Positions 38,354 through 49,742 of a stretch of DNA of 64,000 nt are shown one piece after another. Every line of letters begins with the position of its first letter. Positions within the stretch are counted from its first letter, which is position 1. Made by a program: the position numbers and the translations under genes. The stretch covers positions 17,448 to 81,447 of the forward strand of contig NZ_JAGYJK010000009.1 in the NCBI RefSeq assembly GCF_018402175.1. The letters are read 5' to 3'. Source of the DNA: Yoonia sp. (lineage in GTDB: Bacteria > Pseudomonadota > Alphaproteobacteria > Rhodobacterales > Rhodobacteraceae). The notes below the pieces were generated by a model. That model made no database searches. It was given only the letters and a program-made list of their open reading frames with translations, and was not told where the DNA came from.

Positions 38354-39232
38354 TCATACCCATTTGGCCAGCGGAGGCAGGCTCATCAACACCGCATTGG
38401 CATCATGCCCCGTGGTCAGGCCGAATTTGGTCCCGCGGTCATAAACAAGGTTGTATTCCGCATAAAGCCCGCGGTGTATCAGCTGCGTATCCTTGTCGGC
38501 ATCTGTCCACGGCTTATCACGGCGTTTTTCCACAAGCGGCACATAGGCCGGCAGAAAGGCGCGGCCAATGTCTTGGGTCAGGGTGAAATCCGCCTCCCAA
38601 TCGCCGGTGCAGTAATCATCCATGAAAATGCCCCCCACGCCGCGCGCGCGGTTGCGGTGGGGGATGTAGAAATATTCATCCGCCCAAGCCTTGAGCTTGG
38701 GGTAATGATCCAGCCCGTGCGGGTCCAGATGGGCCTTTTGCGTGGCATGGAAATGGGCGGTATCTTCGGCATATTCGATGCAAGGGTTCAGGTCGGACCC
38801 GCCGCCGAACCACCAGGCATGCGGGGTCCAGAACATGCGTGTATTCATATGCACCGCAGGCGCATGCGGGTTCTGCATATGCGCCACCAGCGAAATCCCC
38901 GAAGCCCAGAACCGCGGATCATCCGCCATGCCCGGCACGCCGCGCGCGGCCATCGCGCGCTGTGCGGCATCGCCCAACTGGCCATAGACGGTCGAGATAT
39001 TGACGCCCACCTTTTCGAACACGCGCCCGCCGCGCATCACCGACATCAGGCCACCGCCTGCGTCGGACCCGTCATCGGCATGGCGGTTGGTATCCGTCAC
39101 CTCGAATCGACCGGCAGGGGTGTCGGCTGTGTGGCTGTCCTCCAACGCCTCGAAGGCGGCGACGATATCATCGCGCAATGCGCGGAACCATGCCGATGCC
39201 CTGGCTTTCTGTGTTGCGAATTCTTCTGCCAT
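38354..39232 (-). CDS. hemF: Coproporphyrinogen III oxidase, oxygen-dependent
   Basis: A 292-aa cytoplasmic enzyme that converts coproporphyrinogen III to protoporphyrinogen IX using O2. I start at ATG 39232 (MAEEFATQKARASAW). Conserved features: GGGRVFEKVGVNISTVYG-like region (here RGGRVFEKVGVN), HMNTRMFWTPHAWWFGGGSDLNPC, RGVGGIFMDDY, and RGLYAEYNLVYDRGTKFGL. With hemC and hemE it forms a heme gene neighbourhood. Confidence 0.95.
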   Translation of the reverse strand: MAEEFATQKARASAWFRALRDDIVAAFEALEDSHTADTPAGRFEVTDTNRHADDGSDAGGGLMSVMRGGRVFEKVGVNISTVYGQLGDAAQRAMAARGVPGMADDPRFWASGISLVAHMQNPHAPAVHMNTRMFWTPHAWWFGGGSDLNPCIEYAEDTAHFHATQKAHLDPHGLDHYPKLKAWADEYFYIPHRNRARGVGGIFMDDYCTGDWEADFTLTQDIGRAFLPAYVPLVEKRRDKPWTDADKDTQLIHRGLYAEYNLVYDRGTKFGLTTGHDANAVLMSLPPLAKWV

Positions 39233-39331
39233 GTCTCGGCTTAGCCCCTGATATTGTATAACCATGCGTCGTAGTGTTTCGGTAGCATATCGAACATGCC
39301 CCGATGTTCCAGACCAAAACCGGAGAAGACG

Positions 39332-39715
39332 ATGCGCCCTGCCTTGATGATCCTGCCATTTTTGGCGCTTGCCGCCTGCGCCACGCCGCGCGAACAATGC
39401 ATTGGGCAGGCGACGCGCGACCTGCGCGTCCTGAACAGCCTGATCGCGGAAACCCAAGGCAATCTAGCCCGTGGCTATGCGATCGAGGAACAGCAGGAAG
39501 TCCGCACCCTGCGCAAGACCTGCCGCGGCGAAAACAGCGACGGTACGATATTTCGCTATAGCTGTGACGAGACCGAGACATTCACGACCAATCGCCCAGT
39601 CGCTATTGATCTGAACGTCGAACGCGCCAAGCTGAATTCACTGGTCGAACGCGCGCAACCAGCAACAGACGACGTCCGATCAGGTGGTGCTGCAATGCAT
39701 CGCCACACATCCTGA
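39332..39715 (+). CDS. Small predicted lipoprotein
   Basis: A 127-aa protein that starts MRPALMILPFLALAACATPREQC, a lipoprotein signal with cysteine lipobox LAAC. Three further Cys (EQCIGQ, RKTCRG, YSCDET) suggest disulfides. The middle region is helical and charged. I do not recognise a function. I chose ATG 39332 because it places the signal at the N-terminus; an in-frame ATG lies at 39296. It is convergent with the SDR gene. Confidence 0.75.
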   Translation: MRPALMILPFLALAACATPREQCIGQATRDLRVLNSLIAETQGNLARGYAIEEQQEVRTLRKTCRGENSDGTIFRYSCDETETFTTNRPVAIDLNVERAKLNSLVERAQPATDDVRSGGAAMHRHTS

Positions 39716-39719
39716 ATGA

Positions 39720-40523
39720 TCAATGCGCCGACACGCAGGCCGGGTCGATCAGGGTCCGGCCGCCATCGACGGTGATGATCTGACCGGTCACGAAACCGGC
39801 GGCCTCTGACGCCAGATATTGCACGGCATCCGACACTTCGCCCGGGCTTGCGATCCGGTGCAGCGGCGTGTTTTCCAAGATTGCATCGCGCATTTCGTCA
39901 TCATCCTTGAGCGAGCCTTTCAGGCTCGCGCTCATCACGCTGCCGAATGACACCGCATTGACGCGAATCCCGTGCGGGGCAAAAGCCACGGCAAGCGAAC
40001 GGGTCAACTGGTCCAGTGCTGCAGTGCTGACCGAATAGGCCAGAAGGTCAGCATGGGTGCGCCGTGACGCGATAGACGAGATGTTCACGATCGACCCGAT
40101 CGTCGGTCCGCCACCTGTCCCTGCTTGTTTGATCATCCGGCGTGCCACGGCCTGGCTGACGCGCATTGCCGTCAACATGTTCTGCTGCAACAATTCGTCC
40201 ATCGACGTATCATCGGGGTCCAGCGGGTCGGTCGTCATCACTTGGCGCGATGCGTTGACAAGGATGTCCACCCGTTCAAACGCATCAATCGTCGCGGACA
40301 ACAGGTTGGTGATGGTCAGCTTCTTGCGCAGATCACCCGCGAAAAGCCGGATATTCGTGGCTTTCTCGGCCTCTTCGCCCATCTGGGCGCGCAATGTTTT
40401 TTCGTCCATATCGGCAAAAACGACATTGGCCCCGCCTTCGGCAAAATGCCGCGCGATAGCAAGGCCGACGCCATTGGCCGCCCCCGTGACAATCGCAGTC
40501 TTGCCGCTGATGGAAAATGACAT
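39720..40523 (-). CDS. SDR-family protein lacking the catalytic lysine
   Basis: A 267-aa short-chain dehydrogenase/reductase fold protein. NAD(P)-binding TGAANGVG (13-20), N115 in QQNMLTAM, serine in VNISS (149-150), Tyr163 in YSVSTAALDQLTRSLA. The active-site pattern YxxxK reads YSVST, so position 167 is Thr instead of Lys. The C-terminus has GFVTGQIITVDGG. It heads the pair with the methyltransferase only by proximity (20-bp gap). It may bind nucleotide without usual catalysis, or the family may use another residue. Confidence 0.85.
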   Translation of the reverse strand: MSFSISGKTAIVTGAANGVGLAIARHFAEGGANVVFADMDEKTLRAQMGEEAEKATNIRLFAGDLRKKLTITNLLSATIDAFERVDILVNASRQVMTTDPLDPDDTSMDELLQQNMLTAMRVSQAVARRMIKQAGTGGGPTIGSIVNISSIASRRTHADLLAYSVSTAALDQLTRSLAVAFAPHGIRVNAVSFGSVMSASLKGSLKDDDEMRDAILENTPLHRIASPGEVSDAVQYLASEAAGFVTGQIITVDGGRTLIDPACVSAH

Positions 40524-40543
40524 CGGGTTGCTCCCTTGCGCGA

Positions 40544-41515
40544 TCAGCGCGTCGGTTTGGTGGCGTGGAACAGTTTGAACGCGTTGTTGCCGCCGATTAT
40601 GTCGACATTGCGGAAACTCTCCGACATGGCCGCTTCATAGGGCAAATGGCGGTTCGCGACCATCCAAAGCTTGCCATGCGGCGCCAGCAGGCGGGACGCC
40701 GCTTGGATAAAGGCGCGCCCCAGCCCCGCATCGGCGGCGCGTCCGGTATGGAACGGCGGGTTCATGACGATCCCGTCATAGGCTTTGTCAGGGGTGAACC
40801 GCAGCGCATCGGCCCAATGGAAACGCGCGCGCGGATCGGCCACGTTCAGCCGCGCGCACTCCAGCGACAGCGCCTCGGCCTCGATCAGGTCCAGCGATGC
40901 GACACTGTCCCGTGCCAGCACCGCCTGCGCAAGATAGCCCCAGCCCGCGCCCAGATCGGCCATGCGTGCCGGCAGTTTCGGTGGCAATGCATCGGCCAGC
41001 AAGGCAGAGCCTGCATCGACAGCCCCATCGGAAAACACGCCAGCGGCGGTGTAAAATCCGTGCTGTCCCTGCACCGGCCCTGCCGCGGCCCAATCGGCAA
41101 AGGCAGTGGTCGCAGGAAACCAGAACAGCCGCCCATGCCCTTTGGTGATCGACGGCAGGTCGCCCAGCCGCGCGCGGCAGGCCTTGAACAGGCTGTCCAC
41201 GCCATCCGTGCGCTGGCCATCGACGACGACAAGATCGGCCTTGGCGCAAGCCTGCGCGATCATCGCCTGCGCCAGCGCCTTGGCCCGCGGCACAACGACA
41301 ATGGCGGTCCCGCATGGCGGCAGGTCCTGGGTGACGGTATGGCCCGCAATCTGCCAATCGGCCACATCAGGGGCATAGCTGTGCATGACGCTGACCGCGC
41401 CACGCGGCAGGTCCGAGACGTCAAAGCTGGCGGGCGGGCGCATCAGGCCGACACGGCCAGCGCCCAAGACCAAAAGGCCGTCTTGGATGGCGGTGCTGAG
41501 GCGGGACTGTGGCAT
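40544..41515 (-). CDS. rsmC: Class I SAM methyltransferase, RsmC/RlmG type
   Basis: A 323-aa protein with an N-terminal degenerate methyltransferase-like half and a C-terminal catalytic half. The latter has the SAM motif ADLGAGWGYLAQAVL and the base-methylating motif NPPFHTG, as in rRNA guanine-N2 methyltransferases (16S G1207 for RsmC). Start at ATG 41515 (MPQSRLSTAIQDG). It is transcribed toward the SDR gene, 20 bp away. The exact rRNA target is uncertain. Confidence 0.8.
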   Translation of the reverse strand: MPQSRLSTAIQDGLLVLGAGRVGLMRPPASFDVSDLPRGAVSVMHSYAPDVADWQIAGHTVTQDLPPCGTAIVVVPRAKALAQAMIAQACAKADLVVVDGQRTDGVDSLFKACRARLGDLPSITKGHGRLFWFPATTAFADWAAAGPVQGQHGFYTAAGVFSDGAVDAGSALLADALPPKLPARMADLGAGWGYLAQAVLARDSVASLDLIEAEALSLECARLNVADPRARFHWADALRFTPDKAYDGIVMNPPFHTGRAADAGLGRAFIQAASRLLAPHGKLWMVANRHLPYEAAMSESFRNVDIIGGNNAFKLFHATKPTR

Positions 41516-41540
41516 ATCAGTTACGAACAACGCGCAGGCG

Positions 41541-41861
41541 CTATTCTTTCTCCATCGTGCATTGCAGCGGGTGTTGATGACGCTGGGCGAAATCCATCAC
41601 CTGCGCCACCTTGGTCTCGGCAATCTCGTGGCTGAAAACACCGACGACGGCAACGCCTTTCTTGTGGACAGTCAGCATCAGCTCGAACGCTTGGGCATGG
41701 GACAGCCCAAAGAACCGTTCCAGCACATGCACGACGAATTCCATCGGCGTGAAATCATCGTTCAGGATCAACACCTTGTACATCGGCGGGCGTTTGGTCT
41801 TTGGCTTTGTCTCAAGCGCAATGCCAAGGTTGCCGCCGTCACGGTCCTCTTTGTCAGCCAT
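41541..41861 (-). CDS. clpS: ATP-dependent Clp protease adaptor ClpS
   Basis: A 106-aa adaptor that brings N-degron substrates to ClpAP. Unstructured N-terminus, then the conserved [25 protein letters not shown] and [23 protein letters not shown], which form the hydrophobic pocket. Start at ATG 41861 (or 41864). No clpA follows inside the window. Confidence 0.94.
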   Translation of the reverse strand: MADKEDRDGGNLGIALETKPKTKRPPMYKVLILNDDFTPMEFVVHVLERFFGLSHAQAFELMLTVHKKGVAVVGVFSHEIAETKVAQVMDFAQRHQHPLQCTMEKE

Positions 41862-42143
41862 CATGTGAAACTGTTCGCGCATCAAATGTCCTGTCATAGC
41901 CGTACATATAAACCATGCCCGCCCAGAGAAAAGGGGATCATGCGAGAAAGGGAAAACCCGCCAATCGCGGATATAGCGGGTTGACGGCGCGCATCTACCA
42001 CATCTGCGATATCCACCCGATGAACGGCCCGAAAGTGTTTGAATTTAGGGTGTTTTCTGGCAAGCAAACTTGTGCTAGCGTTTTTGCATAATAATAAGGC
42101 CACCGGAAAAATCCGGGGCCAGAGGCAGCAAGAGGCAAACGAC
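41862..42143. other. Divergent region upstream of clpS and the carboxypeptidase
   Basis: A 282-bp gap. A short AT-rich stretch at 42035-42100 (CTTGTGCTAGCG, CATAATAATAAGG) probably holds the promoter of the carboxypeptidase gene. I see no gene or strong hairpin. Confidence 0.4.
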
Positions 42144-43730
42144 ATGGCACGTCGTCCGGGACAGTTAGCCCATTACGGGCTGTATTTCTGCGTTCTGATT
42201 TTCATTCTGATCACCGCGCCGATCCGCGGGGTTGCCGCCCCCTATGCGGCGCTGGTCATGGATGCGCGCACCGGCGAGGTGCTGCATGCCCGCAATGCCG
42301 ATACCCGCCTGCACCCGGCCTCACTCACCAAGATGATGACGCTTTATGTCGCGTTTCAGGCAATCGAACGCGGTGAAATCTCGCTCGATACAGAAGTGAC
42401 CGTAACATCCCATGCCGCGAATGAGCCCCCGTCCAAGCTGGGCCTGCGGGCTGGCCAGCGCATCCGCCTGCGCTATCTGATCCGCGCCGCTGCGGTGCGA
42501 TCTGCCAATGATGCGGCCACCGCCATCGGCATCGCGATTTCGGGGTCGGAAGAGGCTTTTGCCACGCGGATGAACCGAACCGCTGCCGCGATGGGCATGA
42601 CCAACACCACGTTTCGCAATGCGCATGGCCTGACGCAATCGGGCCATCTGTCCACGGCGCGCGACATGTCGGTCCTTGGGCGGCATGTGATCTATGATTT
42701 CCCGCAATATTATAATCTGTTTTCACGCCGGACCGCTGATGCCGGTGTTGCGACTGTGCAGCATACCAATCGCCGCTGGCTCGATTCCTATCCGGGCGGT
42801 GACGGGATCAAGACCGGCTTTACCAATGCGGCTGGTTTCACGCTTGTCGCCTCGGCGCAGCGCGGGGACCAGCGGATCATCGCGACTGTTTTTGGCGGTA
42901 CATCCACCGCATCGCGCAATGCCCGGATCACCGAGTTGATGGATATGGGGTTCAGCACGGCGCCCCGCAGCGCCAATGTGAACCGCCCGACGCCGCCCGG
43001 CGCGATGGCCGAAGCCCCTGCGGACGAATCCGTTGCCGCAGGCGACAGCGTGCGCGGCAGCGCGGGCAAGGTCATCCGCGTGAACGGGCTTGTGACGCGT
43101 AGCTATCGCCCGGTGGGTCGCCCCGTCACGGCGGAACCGGAACCCACGCTGCTGTTGTCAGGCACCGCTGAAACAGAGGTCGTCGTGGCAGCGGCAGCCG
43201 ACCCCACACCGCAGGTCGATGTGGCCGCAAGCGTCGATCAGGATATCATCAATGCCGTGCTGGCCGATGCGGTGAACGCGACCTTGATGGATGTGCTGGC
43301 CGAAGATGCCCCCGTGCAAGAAGACACACCCGTGCAAATCGCCGAGGCCACCACCCCCGCAGTCATGCCGCAGGCCCGTCCGGAACCACCGGCCGAGATG
43401 CAGATGGCGGCGATGGCGACGGTTGCGCCCCCTGCCGAAAGCTTTGCGCCCGGCGAGCCAGAGGTCGTGACCCGTGTCTCTACGTCGGGCGGGCGGCATT
43501 GGGGTGTGAACGTCGGCCGTTATCCCAGCCGGTTCGATGCGGAACGTGTGCTGCTACAGGTCGCCTTGAACGAGATGGACACCCTTGACGGGGCCTTGCG
43601 CCGTGTCGTGCAGCGGTCTGGCGGATTTGACGCCAATTTCATGGGGTTGAACCGCGAAGCCGCCGATCTGGCCTGCCGCCGCTTGCAGGCGCGCGGCACC
43701 ACCTGTTTCATGATCGGCGCCGACGGGTAG
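42144..43730 (+). CDS. D-alanyl-D-alanine carboxypeptidase with SPOR domain
   Basis: A 528-aa periplasmic penicillin-binding protein that trims peptidoglycan peptides. Signal/anchor helix ~12-31. The serine-peptidase S11 domain has SxxK as ASLTKMM, SxN as SAN in AVRSANDAA, and KTG in DGIKTGFTNAAG. A long Pro/Ala/Glu linker (~290-440) leads to a C-terminal SPOR domain (HWGVNVGRYPSRFDAERVLLQVAL...CRRLQARGTTCFMI) that targets septal glycan. Start at ATG 42144. Confidence 0.92.
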   Translation: MARRPGQLAHYGLYFCVLIFILITAPIRGVAAPYAALVMDARTGEVLHARNADTRLHPASLTKMMTLYVAFQAIERGEISLDTEVTVTSHAANEPPSKLGLRAGQRIRLRYLIRAAAVRSANDAATAIGIAISGSEEAFATRMNRTAAAMGMTNTTFRNAHGLTQSGHLSTARDMSVLGRHVIYDFPQYYNLFSRRTADAGVATVQHTNRRWLDSYPGGDGIKTGFTNAAGFTLVASAQRGDQRIIATVFGGTSTASRNARITELMDMGFSTAPRSANVNRPTPPGAMAEAPADESVAAGDSVRGSAGKVIRVNGLVTRSYRPVGRPVTAEPEPTLLLSGTAETEVVVAAAADPTPQVDVAASVDQDIINAVLADAVNATLMDVLAEDAPVQEDTPVQIAEATTPAVMPQARPEPPAEMQMAAMATVAPPAESFAPGEPEVVTRVSTSGGRHWGVNVGRYPSRFDAERVLLQVALNEMDTLDGALRRVVQRSGGFDANFMGLNREAADLACRRLQARGTTCFMIGADG

Positions 43731-43767
43731 ATCGCGGCGCGGCTGAAAAACTTTCTAGCCTCCGGCG

Positions 43768-43790
43768 GGAGTATTTTTGGAAATAAGAAG
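43768..43790 (-). repeat. 3' element (CCAAAAATACTCC) after yejF
   Basis: On the minus strand CTTCTT, then TATTTCC and AAAAATACTCC, begins seven bases after the yejF stop. It matches the element after hemE, in the same orientation relative to its gene. Confidence 0.65.
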
Positions 43791-43796
43791 TTGGGA

Positions 43797-45400
<1,604 letters not shown>

Positions 45401-45410
45401 TTCACGGGGG

Positions 45411-46586
45411 TCATTTCATTGGGGCCTTTTGCGCGACGGCAAGGTCTTGCGCGGTTACGACCGGAACAGACCCGTCGGCAATGAAGGTCTTGCGCGGGTC
45501 GAACGCGTCGCGGATGCCCTCGAAGATAAACACCAAGAGCGACAGCATGATCGCAAAGGTAAAGAACGCGGTAAAGCCAAGCCATGGCGCTTGCAGGTTC
45601 TGCTTGGCTTGCAAAGTCAATTCGCCCAGCGACGGGGCCGAAGATGGCAGGCCGAAACCCAGAAAGTCGAGCGACGCCAGCGTGCCGATGGCCCCTGTGA
45701 CCAGAAAGGGCAGCATCGTCACCGTCGCCACCATCGCATTGGGCAGCATGTGGCGGAACATGATCGTGCGGTCCGGCACGCCCAGCGCCTTGGCCGCGCG
45801 CACATATTCAAGGTTGCGCGCGCGCAGGAATTCCGCACGCACCACGCCCACCAGCGCGGGCCAGCCGAACAGCACGGTCAAGAAGACCAGAAGCCAGAAA
45901 CTTCGCCCCAGAATGGCAAAGACGATGATGATGACGTAAAGTGACGGTGTCCCGGTCCAGATTTCGATGAACCGCTGGAAGGCCAGATCGGTCCAGCCGC
46001 CGAAATAGCCCTGCACCGCACCTGCCGTGATCCCGATGATTGACGCAGAGATTGTGACCATCAACGCAAAGATGATCGACAGCCGGAACCCGTAGATCAC
46101 CCGCGCCGTCACATCGCGTTTGGTGTCATCGGTCCCCAGCCAGTTCAGCGCAGAGGGCGGCGCAGGCGCAACCCCTGGCCGGTCAACGATGGTATTGTAA
46201 GAATAGGGGATCACCGGCCAGATCATCCAGCCCCGCTGAAACCCCTCGCCCAGATCCGCGCCTGCATCCACGGCGGCGATCAGCCCGTCAGGGTCATCGA
46301 AACAATCCTCCATGCCACCGGTCTTGATCAGGCATTGCACCTCGACATCCTGATAGCGGGCCTGCGTGGGGAAATCGCCGCCGAAATCGCGTTCGGAATA
46401 AAAGCTAACAATCGGCATCCGCCATTCGCCCTGATAGCTGACAAGGATCGGCTTGTCGTTGGCGATCAGTTCCGCTAACAGCGACAGGCCGAACAGCACG
46501 CCAAAGATGATCAGCGACCAGACCGCACGGCGGTTGCGCTTGAAATTGCGCCAGCGGCGCTGGTTCAGGGGGGAAAGGCGCATCAT
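45411..46586 (-). CDS. yejE: Peptide ABC transporter permease YejE
   Basis: A 391-aa DppC-type permease. It has an N-terminal helix ([22 protein letters not shown]), a periplasmic domain, then five helices with the permease loop [33 protein letters not shown]. The C-terminus has [30 protein letters not shown]. It follows yejB with a 4-bp overlap. Part of a microcin-C/oligopeptide importer. Confidence 0.92.
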   Translation of the reverse strand: MMRLSPLNQRRWRNFKRNRRAVWSLIIFGVLFGLSLLAELIANDKPILVSYQGEWRMPIVSFYSERDFGGDFPTQARYQDVEVQCLIKTGGMEDCFDDPDGLIAAVDAGADLGEGFQRGWMIWPVIPYSYNTIVDRPGVAPAPPSALNWLGTDDTKRDVTARVIYGFRLSIIFALMVTISASIIGITAGAVQGYFGGWTDLAFQRFIEIWTGTPSLYVIIIVFAILGRSFWLLVFLTVLFGWPALVGVVRAEFLRARNLEYVRAAKALGVPDRTIMFRHMLPNAMVATVTMLPFLVTGAIGTLASLDFLGFGLPSSAPSLGELTLQAKQNLQAPWLGFTAFFTFAIMLSLLVFIFEGIRDAFDPRKTFIADGSVPVVTAQDLAVAQKAPMK

Positions 46587-47665
46587 GTGTTGCGCGCCTC
46601 GAAATCGATGCGGGGGTCGATGAAAACATAAGTGATATCGGTGATGATACCTACCACCAGCCCGATCAATGAGAAGGCGAAGAGCGTGCCAAAGACCACT
46701 GGATAATCACGCGCCACGGCCGCTTCGAACCCAAGCCGCCCCAGACCATCGAGCGAGAACAGCGTTTCGATGATCAGCGACCCGCCAAAGAACACCCCAA
46801 TGAACAGCGCTGGAAAGCCCGAGATCACGATCAGCATCGCGTTGCGGAACACGTGGCCGTACAGCACGCGGGATTCCGACAGGCCCTTGGCCTTGGCGGT
46901 GATGACATATTGTTTCTTAATCTCGTCCAGAAAGCTGTTTTTCGTCAGCAAGGTCAGCGTCGCAAAGGCCGAAATCGTCGAGGCCAGCACTGGTAGCGTG
47001 ATGTGCCAAAGGTAATCGAGGATCTTGCCGATCAGCGACAGATCCGCGAAATTCGATGAGGTCAGCCCGCGCAACGGGAAGATGCGGTAATACGACCCAC
47101 CTGCAAACAGTACGATCAGCAGGATCGCAAACAGGAAACCGGGGATCGCGTAACCGATGATGATCGCGCCACTGGTCCATGTGTCGAACGGGGTGCCGTC
47201 GCGCACGGCCTTTTTGATGCCAAGCGGGATCGAGATCAGATAGGCGATCAGCGTCGACCACAGGCCAAGCGTGATCGACACCGGCATCTTTTCCAGCACC
47301 AGATCGAACACGCTGATCGACCGGAAATAGCTATCGCCAAAATCGAACCGCATGTAGTTCCACATCATATTGAGGAACCGCTCCAACGGCGGCTTGTCGA
47401 AACCGAATTCGCGTTCCAGCTGTGCGATGAATTCAGGTGGCAGGCCGCGTGCGCCAACATATTCGCTGCTGTTGTCAGTGCCGAAATCGGCGTCGCCAGC
47501 CCCGCCCGAAAAGGATTCGAACACGTCGCCGCGCCCTTCGAGATTGGCAAGGATCTGTTCAATCGGGCCGCCCGGCACGAATTGCACCAGCGCAAAGTTG
47601 ATGATCATGATCCCCAGCAAGGTCGGAATGACCAGCAATAGTCGTCGAAGGATATAGGCGCCCAT
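46583..47665 (-). CDS. yejB: Peptide ABC transporter permease YejB
   Basis: A 360-aa DppB-type permease. The N-terminus [39 protein letters not shown] is diagnostic. The permease loop is [33 protein letters not shown], and the C-terminus has [18 protein letters not shown]. It lies between yejA and yejE, 3 bp from yejA. Confidence 0.93.
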   Translation of the reverse strand: MGAYILRRLLLVIPTLLGIMIINFALVQFVPGGPIEQILANLEGRGDVFESFSGGAGDADFGTDNSSEYVGARGLPPEFIAQLEREFGFDKPPLERFLNMMWNYMRFDFGDSYFRSISVFDLVLEKMPVSITLGLWSTLIAYLISIPLGIKKAVRDGTPFDTWTSGAIIIGYAIPGFLFAILLIVLFAGGSYYRIFPLRGLTSSNFADLSLIGKILDYLWHITLPVLASTISAFATLTLLTKNSFLDEIKKQYVITAKAKGLSESRVLYGHVFRNAMLIVISGFPALFIGVFFGGSLIIETLFSLDGLGRLGFEAAVARDYPVVFGTLFAFSLIGLVVGIITDITYVFIDPRIDFEARNT

Positions 47666-47668
47666 CGC

Positions 47669-49585
47669 TTACCGCAACGCGCCTGCGGCGATCAAGGCAT
47701 TGGCTTTATCCTGATTGAACCACCAGTAGTCCAGATGCCCAAGGCCAAATTCCGGCAGGTTCTCGGGGTATTCGTACATGTCAAAATAGGCGACCCAATT
47801 CGCACCAAGGAACCATGTCGGCACCATGAAATAGTCGTGCCGCATCACGCGGTCGATGGCGCGGACACCGGCGGCCATTTCCTCATAATCATCGGCACCA
47901 GTCACGAACTTTGCCAGCTCATCGACAGCGGCCGAACAGAAACCTGCCGGGTTGAAGACGTCGTCGCGATCTTCGCAGCCATATTTCTGTTCAATGCCGG
48001 TGCCTTCTTGTAGCCCGCTGCTATACGCACCGAAGATCATGTCGAAATCGTTGGACTGGGTGCGCGCCTGATACTGGGACGGATCGACACGGTTATAGGT
48101 GGCGTTTACGCCAAGACGTTGCAGGTTTTCGATATAGGGCGTGATGATCCGGTCAAAGGCTTGGCGCGTTTCCAAAAACTCGACATCCAGCGTCTGGCCA
48201 TTCGCATCGCGCAGCTGACCGTCATTGCCGGGTGTAAAGCCCGCCTGTTCCATCAGATCAAGCGCGCGGCGCAGATTGTCGCGGTCCAAGGGGCGGTCGC
48301 CGCTGGTATGGGGCATAAAAGCGTCTTCGCTAAAAATCGCCTCTGGCAGCGTGGCACGTAGGGTGTCCAGCATTTCCAGCTCGCGCCCTACGGGCAGACC
48401 AGCAGCACGCAAGCGCTCGTTTTCCCAGAAACTGGTCCGTTGCTGGAACAGCCCGTATTGCAGGTTGTCGTTGGTCCAGGTGAAATTATACATCAGCCCC
48501 AGCGCCAGCCGGACATTGCGGTCCTGCAGTTTTTCGCGCCGCAGATTGAACACGAAACCCGATGCAGCAGGCAAGGTGCCATCGGCCAGCGTGTCGCGCA
48601 CGACCCAGCCTTGGTCGATGGCGGGGAAATCATACGACGTCGCCCAGTTGATCGAGGAATTTTCGCGCCGAAAGGTGAATTCGCCTGCCTTGAACGCCTC
48701 GAATGCGGCGGAACTATCGGCAAAATACTCAACACGGATCACGTCGAAATTGCTGCGTCCGATGTTGATCGGATGGGTTTGCCCCCAGTAATCAGGGTTG
48801 CGGCGATATATGATCTGGCGGCCCGGATCGACGCTGTCGACCATATAGGGGCCGGTACCGGGGGCTGTATTCAGCCGGCTTTCATCCAGTCGCGCGCCAG
48901 TTTCCTCGAACCAGTGTTGCGGCATGACGATCGTATTAGCCATCTGGCTGACGCGGCCGCGGCGCGGCGAGTCCGGGTTGAAGGTGAATTTTACGGTGTA
49001 ATCGTCCAGCGCCTCGGCCCCTGTCACCAGTGCGGTGATCCCCGCGCGAAACGACGGCGTGCCCTGTTCGGCAAACAGGTTATGGGTAAAGACCACATCC
49101 TGCGCCGTCATCGGCGTACCATCCGAAAAGGTCACGTCGTCGCGCAGGTTGAAGATGACCCAAGCCTGATCAGCAGGATATTCCAGCGTTGTACACAGCA
49201 GGCAGTAATACGACCCGACCTCGTCATCGGTGCTGTCCATCATCCGTTCGTACATGGCCGACGACAAAGATCCCGGCGTGCCCGACAATGTGGCAAACGG
49301 ATTCATACTGTCGAATGACCCATCGGCGGAAATGCTGATCTCTCCGCCTTTGGGGGCTTCGGGGTTCACATAATCCAGATGTGCGAAATCGGCAGGATAT
49401 TTCAACTCACCGAATTCATTGAACCCGTGTGACATGATTGTTTCAGGCGCGGTCTGCGCATGCGCGTCATGTCCCGCCAGAAGCGCAAGCGCAGCAATCG
49501 ACCCAAAGGCCCAAAGACGCATCTGAAGTGCCAGGCCGGGCTGAGGCTGTGCCATGACACGAACCTTGGGGCGATTAGACATCAT
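47669..49585 (-). CDS. yejA: Peptide ABC transporter solute-binding protein YejA
   Basis: About 638 aa, a cluster C (SBP_bac_5) periplasmic protein. It has a Sec signal around MRLWAFGSIAALALLAGHDAHA and a mature start near QTAPETIMSHG. Family features: VTFSDGTPMTAQDVVFTHNLF, GTGPYMVDSVDPGRQIIYRRNPDYWG, and DMIFGAYSSGLQEGTGIEQKYG. I favour ATG 49585 (GGAG just upstream) over the in-frame TTG at 49603. First gene of yejABEF. Confidence 0.92.
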   Translation of the reverse strand: MMSNRPKVRVMAQPQPGLALQMRLWAFGSIAALALLAGHDAHAQTAPETIMSHGFNEFGELKYPADFAHLDYVNPEAPKGGEISISADGSFDSMNPFATLSGTPGSLSSAMYERMMDSTDDEVGSYYCLLCTTLEYPADQAWVIFNLRDDVTFSDGTPMTAQDVVFTHNLFAEQGTPSFRAGITALVTGAEALDDYTVKFTFNPDSPRRGRVSQMANTIVMPQHWFEETGARLDESRLNTAPGTGPYMVDSVDPGRQIIYRRNPDYWGQTHPINIGRSNFDVIRVEYFADSSAAFEAFKAGEFTFRRENSSINWATSYDFPAIDQGWVVRDTLADGTLPAASGFVFNLRREKLQDRNVRLALGLMYNFTWTNDNLQYGLFQQRTSFWENERLRAAGLPVGRELEMLDTLRATLPEAIFSEDAFMPHTSGDRPLDRDNLRRALDLMEQAGFTPGNDGQLRDANGQTLDVEFLETRQAFDRIITPYIENLQRLGVNATYNRVDPSQYQARTQSNDFDMIFGAYSSGLQEGTGIEQKYGCEDRDDVFNPAGFCSAAVDELAKFVTGADDYEEMAAGVRAIDRVMRHDYFMVPTWFLGANWVAYFDMYEYPENLPEFGLGHLDYWWFNQDKANALIAAGALR

Positions 49586-49694
49586 AAACTCCAGTTTCGA
49601 CAAGCCACGTGGTTACATAAGGCTACGTCGCGGAACGGCAAAGATTCAAGTTGAGAATGTGTGATCATGCCGTGTTCATGTGCACATGCCAACG

Positions 49695-49720
49695 AAAAAG
49701 ACCGCCCAGTAGCGGGCGGC
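49695..49720 (-). terminator. Intrinsic terminator after the cytochrome c gene
   Basis: On the minus strand CCGCCC pairs with GGGCGG around a GCTACT loop, followed by a C and a five-T tract. It lies 23 bp past the cytochrome c stop. Confidence 0.8.
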
Positions 49721-49742
49721 CTTTGGTCACATGTCCGACGGG

